64,000 nucleotides of DNA, from positions 62,001 through 126,000 of the forward strand of contig RAYR01000015.1 in the NCBI GenBank assembly GCA_003612405.1. The letters run 5' to 3'. Every line of letters starts with the position of its first letter. Position 1 is the first letter of the stretch. Positions 54,828 to 62,298 of the stretch are shown here, piece by piece. The position numbers were made by a program, and so were the translations under genes. The notes below the pieces were generated by a model that did not search any database, was not told the DNA's origin, and saw only the letters and a list, made by a program, of their open reading frames with translations. This DNA comes from a bacterium 0.1xD8-71. GTDB lineage: Bacteria > Bacillota > Clostridia > Lachnospirales > Lachnospiraceae.

Positions 54828-55715
54828 TTAATTTTTGGGACGGTTCAGCATTTTATATTCCGATGGCGTACAATGTTTTGTTGCCTTGAAGATGCGGTTA
54901 AATGTGGACAGACTCTGAAAACCTGACCGCATGGCCACTTCCGTGATAGAGATGTTGGGCTGGATTAACAGAGTTTCCGCATGGGCGATTCTTTTCTGCA
55001 TCAGATACTCATAGCAGGATACACCGGAAAACTGTTTGAACAATCTGGAAAAATGAAATTTGGAAAAACCGGCCAGATCTGCCAGGTCATCAATATTTAT
55101 GTTTTCGGTACAGTGGTTGGTGATATATTTGCAGACATCCATGAATTTTTCAATGTATTCATGCTGCTTGCTGGAAGTTATGCCGGGGAACTTTTCACTG
55201 GCATCAAAATTGGTGCGTCCAATGGTCACAAAGAAACGGATCATCAGGGAATAGATCAATGCTTCCGTGAAGGGCATTTTATTGTCATATTCACGGCTGA
55301 TCTCGTTCAGATAGGAGCAAAGCTTTGCACTGAGCTCTGGATATTCATCATGTTTGATCAAAGCATACGGGTGGAGAGACTGGATCAGGGAATCCGTTCC
55401 GTTTAAACTGCATATCAGGCCATAGTCAAACAGCATGATAAGCCGTTCGCCCGTATTTGTGCGGGGAGGAGCGATCAGATGATGTAGTGTGCCAGGAGGG
55501 ATGATGAAGATATCATTCGGATCAAAGGTGTGGGATGTTTCATCTATGACAACGGTGTATTCGTCCTGGATGGGCATAATGATTTCCATGGCAGTGTGCC
55601 AGTGGAGCGGATAGTCTTCTGCCTGCATGTTGTGATAGAGTTTGATGCTGGAGAAAAGATCATAGTCTACCGTTTCGCGGATACCGTCTAAAATCTTAAT
55701 CATATCAATACCCAT
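54828..55715 (-). CDS. AraC family transcriptional regulator
   Basis: A 295-residue regulator. The N-terminal cupin sensor domain (about 20-110, HWHTAMEIIMPI, DIFIIPPGTLHHLIAPP) is followed by two helix-turn-helix motifs (IDDLADLAGFSKFHFSRLFKQF and ITEVAMRSGFQSLSTFNRIFK) and the family end TPSEYKML. This is the one-component AraC type, not the two-component YesN type that often controls Lpl importers in this group. ATG 55715 or ATG 55703 is the start; the GAGAAAGG site fits 55703 better. It is divergent from the GH3 gene, and the 14-base word TAGCAATATCTGGT occurs in both orientations in the intergenic space. Confidence 0.93.
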   Translation of the reverse strand: MGIDMIKILDGIRETVDYDLFSSIKLYHNMQAEDYPLHWHTAMEIIMPIQDEYTVVIDETSHTFDPNDIFIIPPGTLHHLIAPPRTNTGERLIMLFDYGLICSLNGTDSLIQSLHPYALIKHDEYPELSAKLCSYLNEISREYDNKMPFTEALIYSLMIRFFVTIGRTNFDASEKFPGITSSKQHEYIEKFMDVCKYITNHCTENINIDDLADLAGFSKFHFSRLFKQFSGVSCYEYLMQKRIAHAETLLIQPNISITEVAMRSGFQSLSTFNRIFKATKHCTPSEYKMLNRPKN

Positions 55716-55743
55716 ACCTTTCTCTTTATGAAATAACTTTTAT

Positions 55744-55760
55744 CTAACATATATTGTTAG
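55744..55760. promoter_or_regulatory. 17-base palindrome in the araC leader
   Basis: CTAACA-TATAT-TGTTAG, 6-bp perfect arms, just upstream of the araC-type gene (start 55715/55703). Its minus strand resembles the half-site AGCAATATATGAA (AACAATATATG), so it may be a weak site for the same regulator. Confidence 0.4.
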
Positions 55761-55782
55761 CATAAGTTGATTAAATCATCTA

Positions 55783-55879
55783 ACCAGATATTGCTATTTC
55801 ATCTTCAATCAGTGTCAAATAAAAGAATATAATGTACAAATAGTTCTGTTTTCCGGCAGGTGTATTAGCAATATCTGGT
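55783..55879. promoter_or_regulatory. Inverted pair of a 14-base half-site, 83 bp apart
   Basis: ACCAGATATTGCTA (55783-55796) is the exact reverse complement of TAGCAATATCTGGT (55866-55879). Centre-to-centre spacing is 83 bp, close to eight helical turns. Such an arrangement suits DNA looping or autoregulation by the divergently encoded AraC-type protein. Confidence 0.65.
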
Positions 55880-55929
55880 AGCGGAAGAGCAAAATATAAA
55901 GAGATAGTTTATTTTGGCGGCTGTATAAT
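55867..55929 (+). promoter_or_regulatory. GH3 promoter with two activator half-sites
   Basis: Half-sites AGCAATATCTGGT (55867-55879) and AGCAAAATATAAA (55888-55900) are 21 bp apart start to start; a perfect TATAAT lies at 55924-55929, 23 bases beyond the second. There is no good -35 box, which fits activator dependence. Same spacing as the importer promoter at 60218-60280. Confidence 0.75.
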
Positions 55930-55961
55930 TGTTTTATTATTGAGGGGATGGAGCCGTCAGC

Positions 55962-58151
55962 ATGGCATTTGCATCAGACAGGCTGAGAGGGAGAAAAATG
56001 GAGATTGTAAAAGACAAAGCAAAAAATGCAGAATATGAAAAACGTGCTCGCAGTCTGGTGGCGCAGATGACTCTGGAAGAAAAGGCTTTTCAGATGGTGA
56101 ACAGTGCGCCTGCCATAGAACGGCTTGGAATTAAGGCATATAACTGGTGGAATGAGGCGCTCCATGGAGTGGCGAGAGCAGGTACGGCGACGGTGTTTCC
56201 CCAGGCGATTTCCCTGGCGGCCACATTTGACGAGGATTTTATAGAACAAGTGGCTGAGGCTGTCTCCACAGAAGGCAGGGCAAAGTTTAACGCACAGCAG
56301 AAATTTGAAGACTTTGATATCTATAAAGGATTGACGTTCTGGTCGCCCAATGTCAACATTTTCAGAGATCCCAGGTGGGGCAGGGGGCATGAGACATTCG
56401 GGGAAGATCCTTATCTGACTTCCAGATTGGGTGTAAGGTTTGTGGAGGGTTTGCAAGGACATGACGAAAACTATTTGAAGACGGCGGCATGTGCCAAGCA
56501 TTTTGCCGTGCACAGCGGCCCGGAGGATCTGCGGCATGAGTTTAATGCCGTGGTGAGCATACAGGATATGTATGAGACGTATCTGCCGGCATTTAAAGCC
56601 TGTGTACAGGAGGCTGGGGTAGAGGCGGTTATGGGTGCCTATAATCGTACCAATGATGAGCCGTGCTGCGGAAGCAAGACGCTCTTACAGGATATTCTGC
56701 GCGAGGAATGGGGCTTTCAGGGACATGTGGTATCCGACTGCTGGGCCATCAGGGACTTTCATGGAGGACACGGTGTGACTGCCGGGCCTGAGGAATCGGT
56801 TGCCATGGCGGTGAATCATGGATGTGATTTGAATTGTGGAGAACTCTTTCTCTATGTGGCGGATGCGGTGCGAAAGGGAATGATTCCGGAAGCACGGGTG
56901 GATGAGGCGCTGGTACGCCTCTTTATGACTAGAATCAAACTGGGACTGCTTGGCGATAAAGAAAAGACGCCATATGATGACATTCCCTATACGGCAGTAG
57001 ACTCCAGACAGATGCAGGAACTGAATCTGAGAGCGGCAGAGAAATGCATTGTCCTTCTGAAGAATGAAAACAATCTGCTTCCGCTGGATAAATCCGCTAT
57101 CGGCACCATTGGCGTTATCGGTCCCAATGCCAATAACCGGAAGGCTCTGGTGGGCAATTATGAGGGTACGGCGTCGCGCTATTACACCATAGCGGAAGGG
57201 ATTCAGGAATATGCAGGAGAAGATGTGAGGGTGCTGGTGTCGGAGGGCTGTCATCTGTATCGGGAACAGATCAGCAACCTGAGTCGCGGCAAAGACAGGG
57301 ATTCAGAGGTAAAGGCTGTCTGCGAGGCCAGCGATGTGGTTATCATGTGTCTGGGGCTGGATGCCGGGCTGGAAGGGGAAGAAGGCGATCAGGGGAACCA
57401 GTATGCCAGCGGCGATAAGCCCAATCTGCATCTGCCGGGCAGACAGCAGGAAATACTGGAAATTGCCTGTGCCAGCGGGAAACCGGTGGTACTGGTACTG
57501 CTTTCGGGCAGTGCTCTGGCGGTAGGCTGGGCAGATGAACATGTGCCGGCGATTGTACAGGGCTGGTATCCGGGAGCACAGGGCGGCAGAGCGGTTGCCA
57601 GGGTGTTGTTTGGAGATAAGAATCCGGAGGGCAGGCTGCCTGTTACTTTTTACCGGACAACGGAAGAACTGCCGGCATTTACGGATTATTCCATGCAGGG
57701 CAGAACCTATCGGTATATGCAGACGGAAGCGCTGTATCCTTTTGGGTATGGGTTGTCCTATACCACATTTGCTTATACGGATGTGGCTCTTTCCTCTCCG
57801 GTTGTGGGAGAAGAGGGCATTACGGTAAAGGCTGTGGTGACCAATATGGGCAGCAGGGACGGCGCAGAGACGGTGCAGGTTTATGTCAAAGCTGTTCGGG
57901 AAGCAACACCCAATGCGCAGTTAAAAGCAATCAGGAAACTGTCTTTACAGGCAGGCCAAAGTCAGGAGATTACAATAGCACTTCCGGCATCGGCGTTTGC
58001 CCTTTATGATACACAGGGAATTAACCGGGTGGAAGCCGGGAACTATCATGTATTTGTGGGAGGCGCCCAGCCGGATGGCAGGAGCGAAGCACTGACGGGA
58101 CAGAAAATCCCTCCGCTGTCCGTAGAGGTCAGGGAATCTTTTGTAATATAG
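55962..58151 (+). CDS. Glycoside hydrolase family 3, beta-xylosidase-like
   Basis: A 729-residue GH3 enzyme without signal peptide, so it works in the cytoplasm. The N-terminal TIM-barrel domain has LVAQMTLEEKAFQMVN, GVARAGTATVFPQA, FRDPRWGRGHETFGEDP, KHFAVHSGPE and the nucleophile Asp259 (VVSDCWAI). The C-terminal alpha/beta sandwich has LLPLDKSAIGTIGVIGPNA and a fibronectin III end (YTDVALSSPVV...). The FRDPRWGRG-type pattern and RxHF-P are those of the xylosidase/arabinosidase branch. ATG 55962 has GGAG eight bases before it; ATG 55998, after GAGAGGGAG, is an alternative. It is 15 bases before the alpha-glucuronidase gene. Confidence 0.92.
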   Translation: MAFASDRLRGRKMEIVKDKAKNAEYEKRARSLVAQMTLEEKAFQMVNSAPAIERLGIKAYNWWNEALHGVARAGTATVFPQAISLAATFDEDFIEQVAEAVSTEGRAKFNAQQKFEDFDIYKGLTFWSPNVNIFRDPRWGRGHETFGEDPYLTSRLGVRFVEGLQGHDENYLKTAACAKHFAVHSGPEDLRHEFNAVVSIQDMYETYLPAFKACVQEAGVEAVMGAYNRTNDEPCCGSKTLLQDILREEWGFQGHVVSDCWAIRDFHGGHGVTAGPEESVAMAVNHGCDLNCGELFLYVADAVRKGMIPEARVDEALVRLFMTRIKLGLLGDKEKTPYDDIPYTAVDSRQMQELNLRAAEKCIVLLKNENNLLPLDKSAIGTIGVIGPNANNRKALVGNYEGTASRYYTIAEGIQEYAGEDVRVLVSEGCHLYREQISNLSRGKDRDSEVKAVCEASDVVIMCLGLDAGLEGEEGDQGNQYASGDKPNLHLPGRQQEILEIACASGKPVVLVLLSGSALAVGWADEHVPAIVQGWYPGAQGGRAVARVLFGDKNPEGRLPVTFYRTTEELPAFTDYSMQGRTYRYMQTEALYPFGYGLSYTTFAYTDVALSSPVVGEEGITVKAVVTNMGSRDGAETVQVYVKAVREATPNAQLKAIRKLSLQAGQSQEITIALPASAFALYDTQGINRVEAGNYHVFVGGAQPDGRSEALTGQKIPPLSVEVRESFVI

Positions 58152-58166
58152 AAGGAGATTGGGACG

Positions 58167-60191
58167 ATGGGATATGAACAAGTATGGCTTGACTATACCA
58201 GGAAAGTTTCCGGCAAGGAAACAGAGGGGATTGAATATATCTGTGTAAGGATAAAGAACACGGAGCAGGATGCGCTGATAGCAAACAGCGTAAAAGAATT
58301 GCAGGAAGCTTTTCTGGGAATGGTTGGCAGCAGGCTTACACTGCGGCAGGAATGTAGTGTAGATGCCGGGGCGGCGCAGACAGGGTGGGCAGACGGACGC
58401 AGTATCTGTCTTGTCTTCCGGGAGGGCATGAAGGCCGAGGCCTATCATCTCTTCAGTGAAAAAGGGGATATCGTGATAGAAGCGTCCGATTCCAGAGGTA
58501 TTTTGTACGGAACCTTCGATCTGATCCGTCAGGTGAAGATGGAAAATTCCTTATATACACTGGATCGGGCCAATGCGCCCCTCATGCCGATGCGTATGTT
58601 AAATCACTGGGACAATATGGACGGCAGTATTGAGCGGGGATATTCCGGAGCGTCTTTTTTCTTTGAGAAGAATGAGATTCTGGTCAATGAGAGGACAAGG
58701 GATTATGCCAGACTGACAGCCAGCGTGGGAATCAATGCCGTTGTGATCAACAATGTCAATGTAAAAGATGCCGCAACCTGGCTGATCACAGACCGTTATC
58801 TGGATAAAGTAAGGGAGCTTTCGGAGGTGTTTGCCGGATATGGTATCAGACTGTATATGAGTCTGAATTATGCGGCGCCGATGGAACTGGGCGAACTGGA
58901 CAGCGCAGATCCGCTTTCCGATGCGGTGCGCGAATGGTGGAAAAAGAGAATGGAGATTGTCTTTGGCAGAGTTCCGGGTCTGGAAGGATTTCTGATCAAG
59001 GCAGATTCGGAGGGACGCCCCGGTCCTTTTACATATGGCAGGACACATGCTGATGGTGCCAATATGCTGGCGGAGGCGGCAGCACCCTATGGGGGAATTA
59101 TTATCTGGCGGTGTTTTGTTTATAACTGTATGCAGGACTGGAGGGATTACAAGACGGACCGTGCAAGATCCGGCTATGATAATTTCATGGGGCTGGACGG
59201 AAAGTTCATGGACAATGTGATCTTACAGATCAAGAACGGCCCCATGGACTTTCAGGTAAGAGAGCCTGTGCATCCGCTTTTCGGGGGACTGACAAAGACC
59301 AATCAGATGCTGGAGGTGCAGATTGCGCAGGAGTATACGGGACAGCAGAGGCATCTGTGTTATCTGATACCGATGTTCAGGCAGATCCTACAGTTCAGGA
59401 CCTATGTGAAAGCAGAAAAAGACACCGTTATGGATATTGTGTCCGGCACTACATTCGGACAGCATAACTGCGGCATGGCGGCTGTAGCCAATACGGGAAA
59501 TGATGACAACTGGACAGGCCATGATATGGCGGCGGCAAACTGGTATGGGTTTGGCAGGCTTTCCTTTGAACCGGAACTGACCGCAGAAGAAATAGCCAGG
59601 GAATGGATCCGGGTGACTTACGGCAATGATGAGCAGGTGGAGGAGACGCTGATGTTTCTGCTGATGTCCTCCTGGCCGGCTTATGAGAGCTACACATCAC
59701 CTCTGGGTATCGGGTGGATGGTTACGCCCAACAATCATTACGGCCCCAGTGTGGACGGTTATGAGTACAGCAGGTGGGGCACTTATCACCGGGCGGATCA
59801 TCAGGGCCTCGGTGTGGACAGGAGCCATGAGGGCACAGGGTATGCGATGCTTTACAGAGAGCCCAACGCTTCTGTTTATGACGACAAAGAGAAATGCCCG
59901 GATGAGCTTGTGTTGTTTTTCCATCATATTCCCTACACATGGAAACTGCGTTCTGGCAAGACCGTGATACAGCATATTTATGACTCGCACTTTGAGGGTG
60001 TTGAGATTGTGGATGAGATGGTGGAGCAGTTTATGAAATTGCAGGACAGACTTCCGGAGACGGCTTATAAACGTATGACCGGGCGGTTTATGGAACAGAA
60101 GGAACATGCCAGGGAATGGCGTGATCAAATTAATGCATATTTTTATAGAAAATCCGGCATTTTGGATGAAAAAGGGAGGGAGGTATACTAA
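58167..60191 (+). CDS. GH67 alpha-glucuronidase
   Basis: Removes (4-O-methyl)glucuronic acid from xylo-oligosaccharides. The 674-residue protein has the GH67 signatures MRMLNHWDNMDGSIERGYSG, GFLIKADSEGRPGP with acid Glu282, QIKNGPMDFQVREP with Asp361, and QIAQEYTGQ with Glu389; the 79- and 28-residue distances between these three equal those of the Geobacillus enzyme (E285, D364, E392; from memory). No signal peptide, so intracellular. It shares an operon with GH3 (15-base gap). No xylanase is in the window, so chains must be cut elsewhere before import. Confidence 0.95.
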   Translation: MGYEQVWLDYTRKVSGKETEGIEYICVRIKNTEQDALIANSVKELQEAFLGMVGSRLTLRQECSVDAGAAQTGWADGRSICLVFREGMKAEAYHLFSEKGDIVIEASDSRGILYGTFDLIRQVKMENSLYTLDRANAPLMPMRMLNHWDNMDGSIERGYSGASFFFEKNEILVNERTRDYARLTASVGINAVVINNVNVKDAATWLITDRYLDKVRELSEVFAGYGIRLYMSLNYAAPMELGELDSADPLSDAVREWWKKRMEIVFGRVPGLEGFLIKADSEGRPGPFTYGRTHADGANMLAEAAAPYGGIIIWRCFVYNCMQDWRDYKTDRARSGYDNFMGLDGKFMDNVILQIKNGPMDFQVREPVHPLFGGLTKTNQMLEVQIAQEYTGQQRHLCYLIPMFRQILQFRTYVKAEKDTVMDIVSGTTFGQHNCGMAAVANTGNDDNWTGHDMAAANWYGFGRLSFEPELTAEEIAREWIRVTYGNDEQVEETLMFLLMSSWPAYESYTSPLGIGWMVTPNNHYGPSVDGYEYSRWGTYHRADHQGLGVDRSHEGTGYAMLYREPNASVYDDKEKCPDELVLFFHHIPYTWKLRSGKTVIQHIYDSHFEGVEIVDEMVEQFMKLQDRLPETAYKRMTGRFMEQKEHAREWRDQINAYFYRKSGILDEKGREVY

Positions 60192-60195
60192 ATCC

Positions 60196-60213
60196 TTTGT
60201 GCATATGCACAAA
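60196..60213. promoter_or_regulatory. Perfect 18-bp palindrome before the importer operon
   Basis: TTTGTGCATATGCACAAA, perfectly symmetric, four bases after the GH67 stop and five bases upstream of the first activator half-site. It does not match the Firmicutes catabolite (cre) consensus. Candidate operator for a second regulator. Confidence 0.6.
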
Positions 60214-60217
60214 AATA

Positions 60218-60280
60218 AGCAAAATATGAAGCGAAAATAGCAATATATGAACAGAAAAGGGAGCCTTGAAATCCTATAAT
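60218..60280 (+). promoter_or_regulatory. Importer promoter with two activator half-sites
   Basis: AGCAAAATATGAA (60218-60230) and AGCAATATATGAA (60239-60251) differ at one position and lie 21 bp apart; TATAAT (60275-60280) follows after 23 bases. No good -35 is present. The geometry is identical to the GH3 promoter. Confidence 0.78.
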
Positions 60281-60323
60281 AGATAAGAAAGGTATTTTTA
60301 CTTTAGCTTATGGAGGTGTGGGG

Positions 60324-61277
60324 ATGAAAAAAGAGGGAAAAAAGGCTCCCGTGGCACAGAAAAAGCAGAGTTTTGGGGTGTATATGAAACGGTACTGGCA
60401 GCTCTATGTCCTGCTGGCACTGCCTATGTTATATCTGCTCATCTTTAAGTATGTGCCGATGATCTATATTCAGATTGCTTTTAAGAAATACAGTATTGTA
60501 CAGAGCGTGTGGGAAATGCCTCTGGCGGCGAACCACGGTTTTGAATATTTTATCAAGGCGTTCAAGAACAGAGACTTTATCAACGCCCTCAGAAATACGT
60601 TGGTATTGAATCTGCTCGATCTGGTAATCGGATTCCCTGCACCGATTATTTTTGCGCTGATTTTAAATGAACTGGTATTTAAGCGGTTTAAGAGGGTGGT
60701 ACAGACCATCGCCTATATGCCGCACTTTCTTTCCTGGGTTATCATTTACGGTCTGGCATTGCAGATTTTTGCACCCAGCACCGGTTTCTTAAATATGATA
60801 CTGACGGGTCTTGGATTTGAATCCATTCCATTTTTGAATGATTCCGCCCACTGGGTCGGCACATACATATTCCTAGGTGTGTGGCAGAGTTTTGGCTGGA
60901 ATTCCATTGTTTATCTGGCGGCTATCGCCGGTATTAATTCCGAATTATATGAAGCGGCCTCTGTGGATGGGGCGGGACGCTTCAAGAAGATGTGGCATAT
61001 CACGCTGCCGGGCATCAAGCCTACGATCGTGGTGCTGCTTGTCATGAATCTTGGTAATATTCTGGGAAGTAGTTTTGACAGACCTTTTGCATTGCAGAAC
61101 AATCTTGTCATGGATGCGGCGGAAGTTCTTGCAACCTTCGTGTATAAGAACGGTATTAAGGGACTTCAGTTCTCCTTAACGACCGCGGTTGGTTTCTTCC
61201 AGTCTATTGTATGTGTTATTTTCCTGCTGTTGGCCAACTGGATTTCCAGGAAACTTGGCGAACGCGGAATCTGGTAG
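60324..61277 (+). CDS. LplB-type sugar ABC transporter permease
   Basis: Binding-protein-dependent permease of the polysaccharide-type (LplB/YtcP partner) group. ORF of about 318 residues with six membrane helices, first MLYLLIFKYVPMIYIQIAFKKYSI, and the EAA loop EAASVDGAGRFKKMWHITLPGIKP. ATG 60324 follows TATGGAGGTGTGGGG (GTG 60318 in frame is possible). A Lys-rich N-terminus precedes TM1. It is followed 23 bases later by lplC, then a lipoprotein. No ATPase gene is visible; in this group a shared MsmK-like ATPase is often encoded elsewhere (known for the family). Confidence 0.93.
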   Translation: MKKEGKKAPVAQKKQSFGVYMKRYWQLYVLLALPMLYLLIFKYVPMIYIQIAFKKYSIVQSVWEMPLAANHGFEYFIKAFKNRDFINALRNTLVLNLLDLVIGFPAPIIFALILNELVFKRFKRVVQTIAYMPHFLSWVIIYGLALQIFAPSTGFLNMILTGLGFESIPFLNDSAHWVGTYIFLGVWQSFGWNSIVYLAAIAGINSELYEAASVDGAGRFKKMWHITLPGIKPTIVVLLVMNLGNILGSSFDRPFALQNNLVMDAAEVLATFVYKNGIKGLQFSLTTAVGFFQSIVCVIFLLLANWISRKLGERGIW

Positions 61278-61300
61278 AAGAAGGATAGGAGGAAGAAAGT

Positions 61301-62170
61301 ATGATCAAATCAAAATCTGGAAAAGTCGGTGACTGGTGTTTTGTGATCATCTGTATCCTGGTCAGTGTTATCTGTGTGGTGCCGATGTTAAATCTGCTGG
61401 CAAGATCTCTTAGTTCCACAGATGCCCTGATTAAGCATCAGGTATATTTATGGCCGAAAGGATTGAATTTCGAGGCTTATACAGCAGTGCTGAGTGATAT
61501 GAAGTATGTCAGATCGTTTTTCTGGACAGTGCTTCTGACAGTGATATGTACGCTTGTATCGTTGACTATGACAACACTTTGCGCTTATCCGTTGATCTTT
61601 GAAAACCTGAGAGGACGTTCCATCATCAATATATTTATTACCATTACGATGTTCTTTAATGCAGGAACCATTCCCAATTACCTGCTGATGAAGAGTCTGA
61701 ATCTGTTAAATAATCCGTTGGTATTGATCGTTCCGAGCTGTATGAGTGTATACAACATGATTATCATGAGAAGTTTCTTCTATGGTATTCCGGACAGCCT
61801 GCGGGAGTCGGCGGAGATTGACGGGGCAAGTTATTTCCGGATACTGGTCAGCATTTACCTGCCTTTGTCCAAACCGGTGTTTGCGACTCTTGCATTGTTC
61901 TATGCGGTAGGGCGCTGGAATGGTTATTCGGATGCCTTGATGTATGTGAACAAAGAGATTTTGTATCCCTTGCAGTTGTTCCTGTACAACATTCTGAACA
62001 ATATCAACAATGTGGAGGTGGCAACACAGGAAGGGTTCTCCACACCGGGACTGACAGAATCCCTGAAGGCGGCAATCGTCATGTTTTCAACGATTCCGAT
62101 TCTGTGTATTTACCCGTGGCTGCAAAAGTATTTTATCCACGGCGTTACCATGGGAGCTGTGAAGGAGTAA
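61301..62170 (+). CDS. LplC/YtcP-type sugar ABC transporter permease
   Basis: The second permease, 289 residues with six predicted helices. It begins SKSGKVGDWCFVIICILVSV and shows the EAA loop with ESAEIDGASYFRILVSIYLPLSKP, followed by the family ending YPWLQKYFIHGVTMGAVKE, typical of the LplC group. ATG 61301 follows GATAGGAGG. It lies between the first permease and the binding lipoprotein. Confidence 0.95.
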   Translation: MIKSKSGKVGDWCFVIICILVSVICVVPMLNLLARSLSSTDALIKHQVYLWPKGLNFEAYTAVLSDMKYVRSFFWTVLLTVICTLVSLTMTTLCAYPLIFENLRGRSIINIFITITMFFNAGTIPNYLLMKSLNLLNNPLVLIVPSCMSVYNMIIMRSFFYGIPDSLRESAEIDGASYFRILVSIYLPLSKPVFATLALFYAVGRWNGYSDALMYVNKEILYPLQLFLYNILNNINNVEVATQEGFSTPGLTESLKAAIVMFSTIPILCIYPWLQKYFIHGVTMGAVKE

Positions 62171-62298
62171 GACAGCATCCGGGACAGGAATTGTCGGATT
62201 GCCGCTTCCGGGGAATAGAATCCGGGAAGATTGTGGGAAGAGGGAATCCGTTCATTCATAATTATATTTTTCTATAACAAAAGGGAGGTAAAAAAAGA

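Noticed and set aside
62171..62298. Imperfect hairpin (CGGATT...AATCCG) before the solute-binding protein
   Set aside because: Six-pair stem with a long loop; not strong enough to list as a terminator or processing site.
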